Numbered from the stretch's first letter, positions 38,101 to 42,664 are shown. The stretch is 64,000 nucleotides of DNA from Saturnia japonica (GCA_033032175.1 CM065324.1:1922001-1986000), one strand, 5' to 3'. The notes: generated by a model not told the origin, from the letters alone. Numbers and translations: made by a program.

Positions 38101-40161
38101 TACTTATTAAAAATGTAGAGTGGGAAGCTAAAAAATAAAAAGAAGCTTATTACAAATTTACAAGAAAAAATGAAAAACGAACCAAAATAATTTCCCACAA
38201 AATCTAGCAATAAACAGTACGAGTTACTATTACTATCACAATAAATAACAGTCCAAATAGTTCAGTCAAATTAAATTAAATTAAATTTATAAAAAACAAT
38301 TCAAACTATCAATAATATCAAAATTATAAATATTAAAAAATAGCCAAATACTAAAAAATAAAAGTTTTAAAAATTATAAAAATACAAAAACAGTTCTTAA
38401 AATACTTTGTCGTATGAATTTTTTAAATGCAATAATAGATCATGCAAATATATAGATTTTATAATTATAGTTGTATATGTATAATTATATATGTATTTTA
38501 CGCTGTCGTCTCATCAATTAATTTGTAAAATAATGTAGAAATATATAGAGATAAAATCCTATATACCTAATCGTAAAACTTTTGGAAAGAAGAGTAGTAA
38601 TACGAATGTTATGAAATCTTAGAATGGAGTCAAGCGGTGGGGCTGGTGCAGAGGCTGCGATAGCTCTGGTAGGACAGCTCTTCCCGGCTGCCGTGCTCGA
38701 GGAGAACTTCGCAGAGAGGCTCGTCTTCTCCGTACCCCAATCCTCCGTCTCTAGCCTAGCGAGTTGTTTCCAGCAGATCGAGGATGGTGAGTTGTTGAAC
38801 AATTGATAAAGTTATAGGCTGAACTTTTTACAATTAACCAAAGTTTTCGATGAAGGTAAACATGGTGATGAAACCACAGCTCACTTGACCAGCTAATATC
38901 ATCTAGATGAAAGCCTCATCGAGAAATTATCATTTAATGCCAGGTCCACATGACCTTATAACTTGGCTCCCGGGTAAGGCGTATATACCAATTTACGTAC
39001 ATTTTTGTGACGTAAGGGAGCTAAAGGGTTAATGTGAAATCACACACAGATTATATTTGTCACATTTATATAAATATGATAGTATTCATGATCTGTATGT
39101 GATGTCAAATTAAGGCTGTGGCTTGTGAATTTTCGACAAATGGTAATCAAGAACACAATTTAAAAAACGACTTTTTTATAGAACATTTTTAGAGGAGTCC
39201 AATAGACTTTATATGACTTTATGACTTCTTGAATCAAAAAAAGAATTATAATTATGATCATAAAGCAGCAGATAGGTTTTATCAAATCTTATATTATCTA
39301 TTTTATCTTGAATTATTGTGGTAGAAAATTTGCTTTCAAGTTTTGTATGGTAAAGTCTAATTTTCTCTTTACTTTTTACTGGCCCTGATGTTAAGCACAG
39401 TACAATCCTACCACAACGGCGACCACCGACAGATCGTAATCCATCGACGGTTGCTGCTGTCATGCCGGCCTGCAATAATTTAACTAGATATGCACAGGCT
39501 AATCCCGAAACGCGACACGCAAAAGCGAGTCACTATGACGGACTTTTTATTACATGCGTTGTGGTCGCGACCCAGTCGGGCAAAACAACCCTAGCACCCT
39601 GAATATTTCCTAAATCGTGCACTTCGTACTGTATGAAACAGTACAATTTTGGTTATAACACTGCGTAGTGATTAGTTTTAATTAAATATAGATTAAATAT
39701 TTTAAACTAAAAGTATCGATTATCTGATTAAAACCAATTGTTTGTTAGTACCGAATTGAACATCTAGGTGATCGTGACCAAGGCAAAAAAAATGATCATT
39801 CGCGTGATCTCTTGGATTTTGTTGTAGTCAGACAAATTGAGTGTCTTCCAATTAAAACTAATAATGTAAGCCCAACTATCGATTGTTCGTAATTACTATC
39901 AGTTAATCGATAGAGTATCGATATTTAATGAACACTAGTAATATGAGCGCCTGTAAAATTATTGCATATTTCACAGTGAACGTGCCAAACTATAAAAATA
40001 CAATATGTATAATTTATTATATTATAATATGAGTTATTTTATTTTCAGCGAAAGAGAAACTAAACATAGTTGAGTACAGCTTCAGTCAAACTACGTTAGA
40101 ACAAGTGTTCCTGAAATTCGCACAAACGGAAACCGTTGAATCTTCAGACCAAGGACATTAA
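2023..40161 (+). CDS. ABC transporter subfamily A (ABCA), complete, 35 coding exons
   Basis: Spliced gene for a full ABC transporter of 1793 aa, within the usual ABCA range of roughly 1600-2300. Members are membrane pumps or flippases for lipids and sterols, powered by two nucleotide-binding domains (NBDs). Exons: 2023-2121, 2883-3062, 4061-4233, 4720-4957, 5683-5861, 6860-6938, 8879-8986, 9725-9868, 11764-11914, 12242-12383, 12786-13016, 13423-13537, 13835-13984, 14360-14527, 15095-15170, 15632-15808, 15901-16073, 16615-16716, 17849-18005, 19311-19662, 20375-20561, 23136-23252, 24019-24238, 25245-25332, 25591-25759, 26103-26252, 26752-26964, 28673-28833, 31431-31638, 33941-34032, 35010-35103, 35896-35983, 36754-36877, 38623-38786, 40049-40161. 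All phases match and the sum is 5382 nt. Domain order is TMD1-NBD1-TMD2-NBD2, with both NBDs apparently competent. No frameshift or stop is seen. The paralogue is not identified; ABCA3-like is my best guess from length and the small extracellular domains. Splice sites were read by eye, and an upstream non-coding exon is possible. Confidence 0.93.
2216..2500 (+). repeat. SINE 1 body fragment with inverted arms (intron 1)
   Basis: Degenerate body of the SINE described at 11114-11428. CTTAGCGTGCTACCATCTTAGG near 2356-2377 recurs inverted near 2469-2495, so two copies or halves face each other and could fold into a hairpin. Confidence 0.5.
2883..3062 (+). CDS. ABCA exon 2: TM1 and start of extracellular domain 1
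   Basis: Residues 34-93. The first membrane helix ([19 protein letters not shown]) is followed by the N-P-N-F-P segment that opens extracellular domain 1. Phase 0 at both ends. Confidence 0.9.
3442..3806 (+). mobile_element. Helitron-like non-autonomous element, family A, copy 1 (intron 2)
   Basis: 365 bp, begins TCTATATATTAATACTTGAA, ends in CTAG preceded by a short palindrome around GGTCGAATTTCGATC, the 3' hairpin layout of Helitrons. Inserted between A and T. Other family A copies: 17461-17815 (-), 20634-20947 (+), 34415-34781 (+). No coding capacity. Confidence 0.65.
4061..4233 (+). CDS. ABCA exon 3: extracellular domain 1
   Basis: Residues 94-150 plus two bases of 151. Soluble extracellular segment ([15 protein letters not shown]...). 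Acceptor TTCTTCCAG. The donor GTTTGT is weak, but the Arg codon it splits (AG|A) is restored exactly by exon 4. Confidence 0.88.
4720..4957 (+). CDS. ABCA exon 4: extracellular domain 1, C-terminal part
   Basis: Residues 151-230. Opens with R-YTIRTN, then a C-R-G-R patch, and ends in the family motif [18 protein letters not shown] that leads into TM2. The acceptor is the AG at 4718-4719; the nearer-looking AG at 4686-4687 would bring in a stop. Ends in phase 0. Confidence 0.88.
5683..5861 (+). CDS. ABCA exon 5: TM2 and coupling segment
   Basis: Residues 231-289. [10 protein letters not shown], then a helix rich in V/L/M ([20 protein letters not shown]), then the conserved cytosolic [15 protein letters not shown] segment of ABCA transporters. 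The terminal Trp codon is split TG|G. Confidence 0.9.
6305..6545 (-). repeat. tRNA-derived SINE 1 copy, antisense (intron 5)
   Basis: Reverse complement shows a TGGTAGCG-type A-box region and the body with CACTGTCGATCGACGTGGGT, ending in the CTCTCTAGGCTTAGCGTG block. Moderately diverged from the copy at 11114-11428. Confidence 0.6.
6860..6938 (+). CDS. ABCA exon 6: TM3
   Basis: Residues 290-316, a single membrane helix ([20 protein letters not shown]) after the restored Trp codon. Acceptor ATATTTCAG, donor GTAAGT. Confidence 0.9.
7156..7372 (+). repeat. tRNA-derived SINE 2 copy (intron 6)
   Basis: Starts TTAGCCTAGTAG (A-box-like), then a degraded B box, then the shared body with AGCAGCTCGGAGTTTG and a tail CTTCGGGGATACAGGC. 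Same family as the better copy at 37098-37360. Confidence 0.6.
8409..8434. repeat. TA dinucleotide microsatellite
   Basis: An uninterrupted run of about 13 TA units in intron 6, with a second shorter ATATAT tract at 8446-8463. Confidence 0.85.
8879..8986 (+). CDS. ABCA exon 7: TM4
   Basis: Residues 317-352, hydrophobic with few breaks ([20 protein letters not shown]), ending FFDKAR. Phase 0 on both sides; strong CTTTTCAG acceptor and GTAAGT donor. Confidence 0.92.
9725..9868 (+). CDS. ABCA exon 8: TM5 and TM6 region
   Basis: Residues 353-400: [18 protein letters not shown], then a second hydrophobic stretch ([16 protein letters not shown]). The AGILG motif is conserved in ABCA TMD1. Confidence 0.92.
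10095..10700 (+). repeat. Large dispersed repeat, copy 1 (intron 8)
   Basis: Collinear with 49395-49895: shared blocks include GAGCAAAATTTAACTTCAT, CATGTCTAAAAATAATGCTT, GATATACTAAGGAC and TGTCTGAGAGTTGTAGCC. The right edge (CTGGTAGTTCCAGAGATTA, then AACAAACAAA) resembles the 5' part of common non-autonomous transposons in antisense. Class undetermined. Confidence 0.6.
11114..11428 (+). repeat. tRNA-derived SINE 1, best preserved copy (intron 8)
   Basis: Has a pol III A box TGGCTCAGTTGG (11117-11128) and a B box GTTCGAATC (11162-11170), spaced as in tRNAs, followed by a body of about 230 bp ending AACCTATTAAGATAAA. Related copies or pieces: 2216-2500, 6305-6545 (-), 18475-18712 (-), 23735-23945, 28280-28595, 38845-38935, 54805-55190 (interrupted) and 57382-57595. 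Confidence 0.7.
11764..11914 (+). CDS. ABCA exon 9: last TMD1 helix
   Basis: Residues 401-450. Short lumenal loop with [13 protein letters not shown], then the helix [21 protein letters not shown]. Ends in phase 1; the split Ser codon (A|GC) is completed by exon 10. Confidence 0.92.
12242..12383 (+). CDS. ABCA exon 10: TMD1-NBD1 linker
   Basis: Residues 451-497. Begins [18 protein letters not shown], the usual E-Y-G...P-W motif directly after the last TMD1 helix, and ends I-E-P-V-P, which precedes NBD1. Confidence 0.9.
12786..13016 (+). CDS. ABCA exon 11: NBD1 Walker A
   Basis: Residues 498-574. Contains the first strands of NBD1 and the phosphate-binding loop GHNGAGKST at 543-551, then [20 protein letters not shown]. 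All Walker A residues are present. Confidence 0.96.
13423..13537 (+). CDS. ABCA exon 12: NBD1 Q-loop
   Basis: Residues 575-613. Contains [23 protein letters not shown], in which the glutamine of the Q-loop couples ATP binding to the membrane domain. Confidence 0.95.
13835..13984 (+). CDS. ABCA exon 13: NBD1 signature motif
   Basis: Residues 614-663. Canonical ABC signature LSGGQ at 644-648 followed by [15 protein letters not shown]. The donor GTTAAA is weak, but the next exon continues directly with the Walker B strand. Confidence 0.95.
14360..14527 (+). CDS. ABCA exon 14: NBD1 Walker B, D-loop and H-loop
   Basis: Residues 664-719. [13 protein letters not shown] supplies Walker B, the catalytic Glu (E669) and the D-loop; [12 protein letters not shown] supplies the switch His (H700). 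NBD1 therefore looks catalytically complete. Confidence 0.96.
14787..15025 (-). repeat. 230-bp dispersed repeat, copy 2 (intron 14)
   Basis: Antisense copy of the repeat described at 229-455, with the internal block for caring T-rich stretch, CCTCAAGG-like box and GAAGATACA-like box in inverse order. Sits between the Walker B exon and exon 15. Confidence 0.65.
15095..15170 (+). CDS. ABCA exon 15: post-NBD1 R-C-x-G-T-S segment
   Basis: Residues 720-744. [19 protein letters not shown] is the strongly conserved ABCA segment immediately after NBD1. Donor GTAAGA, phase 1. Confidence 0.93.
15632..15808 (+). CDS. ABCA exon 16: NBD1 regulatory region
   Basis: Residues 745-803. Includes the V-P-R-A and G-R-E-L-S-Y-I-L-P segments of the regulatory subdomain, ending in KEKTNRL. 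A split Gly joins it to [16 protein letters not shown] in exon 17. Confidence 0.92.
15901..16073 (+). CDS. ABCA exon 17: end of NBD1 module and linker
   Basis: Residues 804-861. The hallmark [18 protein letters not shown] is followed by an acidic then basic/serine linker ([13 protein letters not shown]) toward TMD2. Confidence 0.93.
16250..16480 (-). mobile_element. LINE 3' end relic, antisense (intron 17)
   Basis: Reverse complement gives a decayed V-K-T-W-N-H-L motif followed by the same 3' region (GCAGGCCGGGATGACGGCGA) found at 29285-29480. This is the C-terminal end of a reverse transcriptase ORF of a Jockey/CR1-like LINE. Confidence 0.5.
16615..16716 (+). CDS. ABCA exon 18: cytosolic linker
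   Basis: Residues 862-895, a low-complexity linker rich in Pro, Ser, Thr and His. Length is 102 nt with phase 0 at both ends, so skipping it would keep the frame; it could be a cassette exon. It is the least conserved part of the central region. Confidence 0.82.
17461..17815 (-). mobile_element. Helitron-like family A, copy 2 (intron 18)
   Basis: Antisense copy with CTAG at 17461-17464 and the TC end at 17814-17815, 33 nt before exon 19. It shares the GCATGGTTAAAGTTTATATG-type core, seen here as its complement. Confidence 0.65.
17849..18005 (+). CDS. ABCA exon 19: start of TMD2
   Basis: Residues 896-947. [20 protein letters not shown] is the basic cytosolic stretch before TM7; [11 protein letters not shown] begins that helix. 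Donor GTGAGT, phase 1. Confidence 0.92.
18018..18240 (+). repeat. 230-bp dispersed repeat, copy 3 (intron 19)
   Basis: Starts AACCGACTTCGAAAAAAGAC 13 nt after exon 19 ends and carries CCTCAAGGGTGGTCC and TTCGAAGATACAC boxes shared with the other copies. Very close to the splice donor. Confidence 0.7.
18475..18712 (-). repeat. tRNA-derived SINE 1 copy, antisense (intron 19)
   Basis: Reverse complement shows an A-box-like region, a B box (complement of GATTCGAATCC at about 18656-18666) and the conserved body. Diverged. Confidence 0.6.
19311..19662 (+). CDS. ABCA exon 20: TM7 end and extracellular domain 2
   Basis: Residues 948-1064, the longest exon. Finishes TM7 ([10 protein letters not shown]), then extracellular domain 2 with Asn-glycosylation sequons NKT, NFS and NTT, and the family motif [11 protein letters not shown] before the next helix. 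The domain is short compared with ABCA1-type proteins. Confidence 0.93.
20375..20561 (+). CDS. ABCA exon 21: end of extracellular domain 2 and TM8
   Basis: Residues 1065-1127. Ends with the helix [20 protein letters not shown] and VDIVYDRE. Followed by the largest structural oddity of the gene, the 2.6-kb intron 21. Confidence 0.92.
20634..20947 (+). mobile_element. Helitron-like family A, copy 3 (intron 21)
   Basis: 314 bp, from TCATTATATTAATACATGAG to CTAG at 20944-20947. Carries an internal deletion of about 50 bp relative to copies 1 and 4 in the segment just after AAAGCTA. Confidence 0.65.
21641..22870 (+). other. GC-rich island of unknown origin in intron 21
   Basis: Strikingly richer in G, C and CpG than the surrounding AT-rich DNA. 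It has a TATAAAAAG box at 21741-21749, a poly(A) tract of 22 at 22354-22375, a tandem 8-bp ACTCAAGA repeat near 22414-22438, and the 10-mer GGCCACCGAG at both 21761 and 22376. No frame resembles a known protein. It may be a solo LTR or the 5' region of a retroelement, or a host regulatory region. I could not define terminal repeats. Confidence 0.5.
23136..23252 (+). CDS. ABCA exon 22: coupling segment and TM9
   Basis: Residues 1128-1166. [18 protein letters not shown] is the conserved K-x-x-Q-x-x-x-N-G-L segment of TMD2, then the helix [16 protein letters not shown]. Confidence 0.92.
23407..23677. mobile_element. hAT-type MITE with target-site duplication (intron 22)
   Basis: 271 bp with terminal inverted repeats CAAGGTTGCCCAA and TTGGGCAACCTTG. 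The flanks CATTAAAG (23399-23406) and CTTTAAAG (23678-23685) are an 8-bp duplication with one mismatch, as hAT elements make. No coding sequence. A decayed relative lies at about 45893-46095. Confidence 0.8.
23735..23945 (+). repeat. SINE 1 body fragment (intron 22)
   Basis: Matches the body of the SINE at 11114 from the CTTTCAGTGAAGGAAAATAT block to GTGGTCAAAG, but the tRNA-like head is missing. Confidence 0.5.
24019..24238 (+). CDS. ABCA exon 23: TM10-TM11
   Basis: Residues 1167-1239. Hydrophobic helix with S-P-P-A-V-L-F-N-T (typical Y-S-P-P motif), then the amphipathic I-F-D-K-M-D loop and another helix W-V-G-V-L-P-F-L-M. Confidence 0.92.
24470..24650 (-). mobile_element. Helitron-type family C fragment (intron 23)
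   Basis: Reverse complement starts TCCTACAAATATAATAAATG and shares the GTTTGTTACTCAATCACGC block with the copy at 592-909. Its 3' CTAG end is not seen, so it is partial. Confidence 0.55.
25245..25332 (+). CDS. ABCA exon 24: TM11-TM12 loop and helix
   Basis: Residues 1240-1268: [19 protein letters not shown] and IIYYVDR. The final Arg codon is split AG|G with exon 25. Confidence 0.9.
25591..25759 (+). CDS. ABCA exon 25: last TMD2 helix
   Basis: Residues 1269-1325. A cysteine-containing loop (CNLRDLC) precedes the final helix [17 protein letters not shown] and VIDRVKSGG. Donor GTAAGT. Confidence 0.92.
26103..26252 (+). CDS. ABCA exon 26: acidic linker before NBD2
   Basis: Residues 1326-1375. 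Linker with a Glu/Asp/Gly run ([14 protein letters not shown]), then VRRERRR and PPLVVH, which starts the first NBD2 strand. Phase 0 at both ends. Confidence 0.9.
26752..26964 (+). CDS. ABCA exon 27: NBD2 Walker A
   Basis: Residues 1376-1446. [10 protein letters not shown], a glycine/cysteine patch (GGGCCCGG), then [12 protein letters not shown] and Walker [10 protein letters not shown] at 1423-1431. The Cys patch lies in the loop between the first two strands. Confidence 0.95.
28280..28595 (+). repeat. tRNA-derived SINE 1 copy (intron 27)
   Basis: A-box region TGACTCAGTGGTAGCG and B-box-like GAGTTCGAATA, full body and an AACCTATAACGATAAA end. Its right edge is about 80 bp before exon 28. 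Confidence 0.68.
28673..28833 (+). CDS. ABCA exon 28: NBD2 Q-loop
   Basis: Residues 1447-1499. [19 protein letters not shown] carries the Q-loop Gln. Donor GTGATT is suboptimal, but phase and protein continue into exon 29. Confidence 0.94.
29285..29480 (-). mobile_element. LINE 3' end relic, antisense (intron 28)
   Basis: Reverse complement reads [17 protein letters not shown], then [11 protein letters not shown] and a stop: the C-terminal tail of a Jockey/CR1-like reverse transcriptase. Downstream 3' region matches pieces at 10985-11100, 16250-16480, 39395-39480, 49925-50020 and 58925-59060. Confidence 0.62.
30012..30530 (+). mobile_element. Helitron-like family B, copy 1 (intron 28)
   Basis: 519 bp, from TCTACACAATTAATAAAATT to CTAG at 30527-30530, with 3' end CACGGGCACAGCTAG. 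Includes a (GTCT)n tract. Other copies are 56470-56957 (+) and 61519-62027 (-). The 3' end resembles family C (592-909), the 5' end does not. Confidence 0.68.
31148..31260. mobile_element. Half of an inverted-repeat MITE (intron 28)
   Basis: The left arm AAGTTGCCTTTCTACAATCG and adjacent sequence match the element at 37835-37990, but the right arm is lost. Confidence 0.5.
31431..31638 (+). CDS. ABCA exon 29: NBD2 signature and Walker B
   Basis: Residues 1500-1569. Signature CSGGT at 1522-1526 in place of LSGGQ, then [14 protein letters not shown]; Walker [14 protein letters not shown] with catalytic E1547. The Gly-Gly core is intact, so ATP binding at the interface is plausible. Confidence 0.95.
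31853..33144 (-). mobile_element. Full-length mariner element, antisense in intron 29
   Basis: About 1292 bp with TA on each side (31851-31852 and 33145-33146). Its ends are inverted repeats, clearest in GCACTGAAAATTTCGGGAAT versus the complement of ATTCCCGATACTTTTAGTGC (about 20 of 28 positions match). It contains a transposase gene on the minus strand, described separately. Inserted opposite to the ABCA gene. Confidence 0.82.
31918..32964 (-). pseudogene. Mariner transposase, one nonsense codon
   Basis: A cut-and-paste DNA transposase with the D,D(34)D catalytic triad of mariner: [13 protein letters not shown] (first Asp), [12 protein letters not shown] (second) and [10 protein letters not shown] (third, 34 residues on). 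The N-terminal helix-turn-helix regions ([10 protein letters not shown] and [16 protein letters not shown]) are present. An in-frame TAA at 32167-32169 splits the second and third Asp. Past it the frame continues unbroken to the natural stop at 31918-31920, so the length would be about 348 codons, normal for the family. No ATG is evident at the expected start; TTG at 32964 lies upstream of the first in-frame ATG. Probably inactive. Confidence 0.85.
33941..34032 (+). CDS. ABCA exon 30: NBD2 H-loop
   Basis: Residues 1570-1599. [19 protein letters not shown] includes the switch His H1579. Confidence 0.94.
34415..34781 (+). mobile_element. Helitron-like family A, copy 4 (intron 30)
   Basis: 367 bp with both ends. 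The palindrome GGTCGAATTTCGACC near 34751-34765 is a clean 3' stem 12 bp before the terminal CTAG. Confidence 0.68.
35010..35103 (+). CDS. ABCA exon 31: post-NBD2 segment
   Basis: Residues 1600-1631. [23 protein letters not shown] is the usual ABCA segment after NBD2. Phase 0 at the end. Confidence 0.93.
35583..35790 (-). repeat. 230-bp dispersed repeat, copy 4 (intron 31)
   Basis: Antisense copy ending about 105 nt before exon 32; reads AACTTCAATGATTTTAAAA at its left edge. A short open frame across it is not a gene. Confidence 0.65.
35896..35983 (+). CDS. ABCA exon 32: Ser/Pro insert, GC donor
   Basis: Residues 1632-1660, [18 protein letters not shown]... The acceptor is AACGTAG ending at 35895. 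The only donor that keeps the frame open into exon 33 is GC at 35984-35985 (AAG|GCAAGT, a perfect GC-AG consensus). The exon falls in a region not conserved in the family, so its exact edges are less certain than the others. Confidence 0.68.
36133..36560 (+). pseudogene. RTE-type LINE reverse transcriptase 3' end (intron 32)
   Basis: A 136-codon open frame matches the C-terminal end of RTE-like LINE polyproteins: [70 protein letters not shown], then the stop at 36541-36543 and a (GAT)n tail at 36545-36560. The element is 5'-truncated, as is usual for LINE inserts, and lies in the same orientation as the host gene. Confidence 0.8.
36754..36877 (+). CDS. ABCA exon 33: acidic/Ser insert
   Basis: Residues 1661-1701. 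[20 protein letters not shown]... through P-P-Q-L-T-R. Contains an R-T-A-S basophilic kinase-like motif. Phases 1 and 2 match exons 32 and 34. Confidence 0.78.
36925..37560 (-). repeat. tRNA-derived SINE 3 interrupted by a SINE 2 insertion (intron 33)
   Basis: Two outer segments (about 36925-37097 and 37361-37560) match in order the single element at 43265-43490: the GACATATTGGCG block, then TTCACCGTTAGCTCATAATG versus TTCATCTTCAGCTGATAATA, then a tRNA-like head GGTTCGAACC...CATCGAATCGA. The middle is a separate SINE (37098-37360). Minus-strand orientation. Confidence 0.6.
37098..37360 (-). repeat. tRNA-derived SINE 2, best copy, nested in SINE 3
   Basis: Reverse complement starts TGCCTCCTTAGCCTAGTGG (A box TAGCCTAGTGG, 37342-37352) and has a B box GTTCGATTC (37300-37308). 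It ends in GGGGATACAGGCTTGATGG and a TATGTTATGTTATG tail. Other pieces: 7156-7372 (+) and 48007-48055 (+, 3' tail only). Confidence 0.72.
37835..37990. mobile_element. Inverted-repeat MITE (intron 33)
   Basis: About 155 bp with arms TTGTCTTTCTACAATCGT (37847-37864) and ACGATTGTAGAAAGACAA (37960-37977), which are exact complements. No coding sequence. A half copy lies at 31148-31260. Confidence 0.72.
38623..38786 (+). CDS. ABCA exon 34: C-terminal regulatory domain
   Basis: Residues 1702-1756. After a short Gly/Ala stretch, family conservation resumes: [20 protein letters not shown], then [12 protein letters not shown]. Donor GTGAGT, phase 1. Confidence 0.9.
40049..40161 (+). CDS. ABCA exon 35: C-terminus and stop
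   Basis: Residues 1757-1793, stop TAA at 40159-40161. [20 protein letters not shown], then FLKFAQTE, is the conserved end motif, followed by a short tail TVESSDQGH. Confidence 0.95.
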
Positions 40162-40173
40162 AACTAAGTAATT

Positions 40174-40295
40174 AATAAATATTAATATATAAGATTTATT
40201 TAACACTATTCATTTGAATTTGAGATTTATATTGCGACTTCTAAGTATAATATCGCCTGAAATATTGCTCTTACATACATTTTTTTTTTAATAAA
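40174..40295 (+). terminator. Candidate poly(A) signals of the ABCA gene
   Basis: AATAAA occurs at 40174-40179, only 13 nt after the stop, and again at 40290-40295 after a T run. The second gives a more ordinary 3' UTR of about 150 nt. Which one is used cannot be told from sequence. Confidence 0.4.
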
Positions 40296-41650
40296 AAGTA
40301 AACTGATGGAGGTGATATATGCATAAATAATATATCACAATAATTTTACAATTGGCGGCGACAAATTATAAAAACATGTGACAGAAGTCTTCTTTTTCGA
40401 TCAAATAGTAGGTAGTCTAAAGTGCTTAAACTGCTTCGTTTAAGTATAAACCATAGATTTAATATAAATTGATCGGCAACTCGAAAGAGAAAGAATACGC
40501 TAGTGTTCGTAGAATCGGCTTACGTAAATCAATAACAAAACAAATCCCAGTTATTTTCGCAAAAGGTTTTGCATGGATGGTCTGGATGTAACTCGTTTAA
40601 CAAAGAAAATCAATAAAATAATACGCACACTAGTTTTGGTCTCGTAATATTTAACCTGTGGCCGATCTATAACTATACAATGCTTAAACAACGCACTGTA
40701 TTTTTCTAATACTTTACTCAACCTCATGGGTTGATTTCGCGCGTGCATACACTTGTCTTATTGTATCGCGCTCATCTATCTCCCTCGGTGTATAGTTCTT
40801 TCTTTTCTCTCTCTCTGCCGAAGTTATTATTTTCCGTCCTTTTCGCATTGGAAAACGTTGCATATAACTTTCCAAGTTGCATATCGTTGGATTTCGGTGG
40901 TCGTATGATGTATTCTGAATCTAAGTCGCCTTATAAATTATTATTAGTTATCATTATTAGTTCAATGAGGTAATTAACCATTGTTAAATAGATAATAAGT
41001 ATATAAAATGTTGCACTAATGTTCTACCTTGGGATTTTACTCACATTTAGTCGCATTTTTGTGGACATCCATTGACTCGTGTTGTGTCGCTGAGATTCGT
41101 TCGATGCCGCACATCTTTGTTCCAAACAATGGTCTCTCAGATATTATAGTCACACTGTTATATACTTATTTCTTGGTGAAATATCTAATTAACATATATC
41201 CATACATAATGACTTTTTCAAAGCATTCAACTTCCATTCCATGCATTTTTTAAACTGGTAAAACCTTAACTTTACTACCTTATTGTGATGTCGTTTCTAG
41301 TTTTCTATAAGGTATCCTGTCCATTAGGATTTTTAACGCTCACAATATAAAGGAATAGTTTTTATTCGACATAAAAATAGAATCATAATAACATCAGCAT
41401 TAAATTTAATGCATTATGCAAATTATGTTTTATTATCAACTATAGAAAATCACAATTTGCGTCGCTTTAAAGATAAGCACAACAACAAAACATAATTATA
41501 ATCTCATACGTCATTTTGTTTGATATTTAACTGTATTAAGAGTAAATTTAAAAAATACGTCTCAAATTCAAACGAATAGTGACACAACAGAAACTACATG
41601 CTTTTTGAAGAAGAAAAAAGAAACTTGTAAATTGAATAATTGCTTCTAAT
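40296..41650. other. 3' flank of the ABCA gene, nothing recognised
   Basis: AT-rich DNA with short random frames only. One hydrophobic frame near 41029-41253 shows no family resemblance. No convergent gene or clear repeat seen. Confidence 0.5.
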
Positions 41651-41657
41651 ATTAATA

Positions 41658-42662
41658 TTGGGTCGGGGAAAAAGTTTCTTCGCATTTTTATACGAAAACT
41701 CAAGACATTTTTTTTTCAAAGCTTATTTACAGTATATATGTGTCGTTTTGTTCGATGATTTTCTGCCATTTTGTAGGTAGAGACATGATCCCGTTGCTGT
41801 AGAAGCTTTGGGACTTCTGATCAAAAAAACGCGACTAATAGTTTTGGCACTCCTCTCTTGATGTTAACCTTACAGAACCTAAAGAATTCTGAAGAGACCA
41901 AAACAGGTGAAAATCTGAAGGTGCAAGGTCAGGGCTATATGGTGGATGCACTAACACCTCCCAGCTAAACTCTCTTAATTTTTGCTGTGTGGCTAAAGAT
42001 GTGTGTGGTCTAGCGTTATCGTGATGAAAGACCACACCCTTCCTGTTGATGAATTCTGGCCGCTTTTTCTCAACTGCTTCCTTTAATCTCATCAGTTGTT
42101 TGCAGTAGAGATCCGAATCGATGGTTTTGCCGGGCGGTAAAATTTCATAATGAACAATGCCCTTCCAGTCCCACCATACACACAGCATCACCTTATTTCG
42201 AGTTAGCCCAGGTTTAGCCACAGACTGTGAATCCTGGTTCCAGTTCTTCAGCTACGCTGTAACTACTGACATGCCGATCTTGCTCCAGGTTCTCAAAAAT
42301 GGCGTCCATTTTATTCGTAATAGGGCGACCAGAGCGAGGTGCATCTTTAACATCAAAATTTCCGGACTGAAAACGTTTAAACCAACTTTGTGCTACTCTT
42401 ACTGACACTGCATTAGGTCTACAAACATTACAAATTTTTTCCCCTGCTTGAGTTGCATTTTGCCTTCTTTGTAATAATATTTTAAAATGTATCGAATTTC
42501 TTCATTAGATTCACTCATTTTTACAGAAAGAAACAAATTAATGTTACGAATACAATATTAATGTTACGAAAACCAGCCAGATACAAATAAGTAGTACAGC
42601 CAAAGAAATTTTATAACAAGTCTATACCTACGTTATGCGAAAACACTTTTTCCCCGACCTAT
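41658..42662 (-). mobile_element. Internally deleted mariner element
   Basis: Bounded by TA (41656-41657 and 42663-42664) with terminal inverted repeats GGTCGGGGAAAAAGTTTCTT on the left and the complement of GCGAAAACACTTTTTCCCCGACC on the right. 1005 bp, shorter than the usual 1.3 kb because the middle of the transposase gene is missing. Both ends look usable, so it could be mobilised in trans. Confidence 0.85.
41727..42518 (-). pseudogene. Mariner transposase remnant with internal deletion
   Basis: Reading on the minus strand from ATG at 42518: N-terminal part with SVRVAQSWFKRFQSGNFDVK and GRPI, then a break near 42214-42230 where the frame jumps from S-V-A-E-E-L to K-P-G-L-T-R-N-K-V-M-L. 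The segment that carries the first catalytic Asp is gone. The second Asp (FHHDNARPHT) and the PYSPDLAPSD end are present, a TAG follows C-Q-N-Y, and the C-terminus runs to TAA at 41727-41729. A different mariner lineage from the copy at 31853. Confidence 0.82.
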
Positions 42663-42664
42663 TA

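Larger units (their letters stand above)
3063..40048. other. Intron contents of the ABCA gene
   Basis: Introns with repeats: 2 (Helitron-like, 3442-3806); 5 (SINE, 6305-6545); 6 (SINE 7156-7372, TA microsatellite); 8 (dispersed repeat 10095-10700, LINE 3' piece, SINE 11114-11428); 14 (230-bp repeat); 17 (LINE piece); 18 (Helitron-like); 19 (230-bp repeat, SINE); 20 (short TE-like piece about 20060-20250); 21 (Helitron-like, GC-rich island); 22 (hAT MITE, SINE body); 23 (Helitron-type piece); 26 (ATCGAT-rich stretch 26455-26670); 27 (hAT-like end about 27490-27600, tRNA-like SINE head about 27430-27490, SINE 28280-28595); 28 (LINE piece, Helitron-like 30012-30530, half MITE 31148-31260); 29 (mariner); 30 (Helitron-like); 31 (230-bp repeat); 32 (RTE LINE); 33 (nested SINEs, MITE); 34 (SINE and LINE scraps). 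Introns 3, 4, 7, 9-13, 15, 16, 24 and 25 show nothing recognisable. Confidence 0.6.

Noticed and set aside
2023..40161. Two separate half-transporter genes
   Set aside because: All 35 exons connect in phase, and no stop, poly(A) signal or clear start separates the NBD1 and NBD2 halves. The GC-rich island is kept only as a possible internal promoter.
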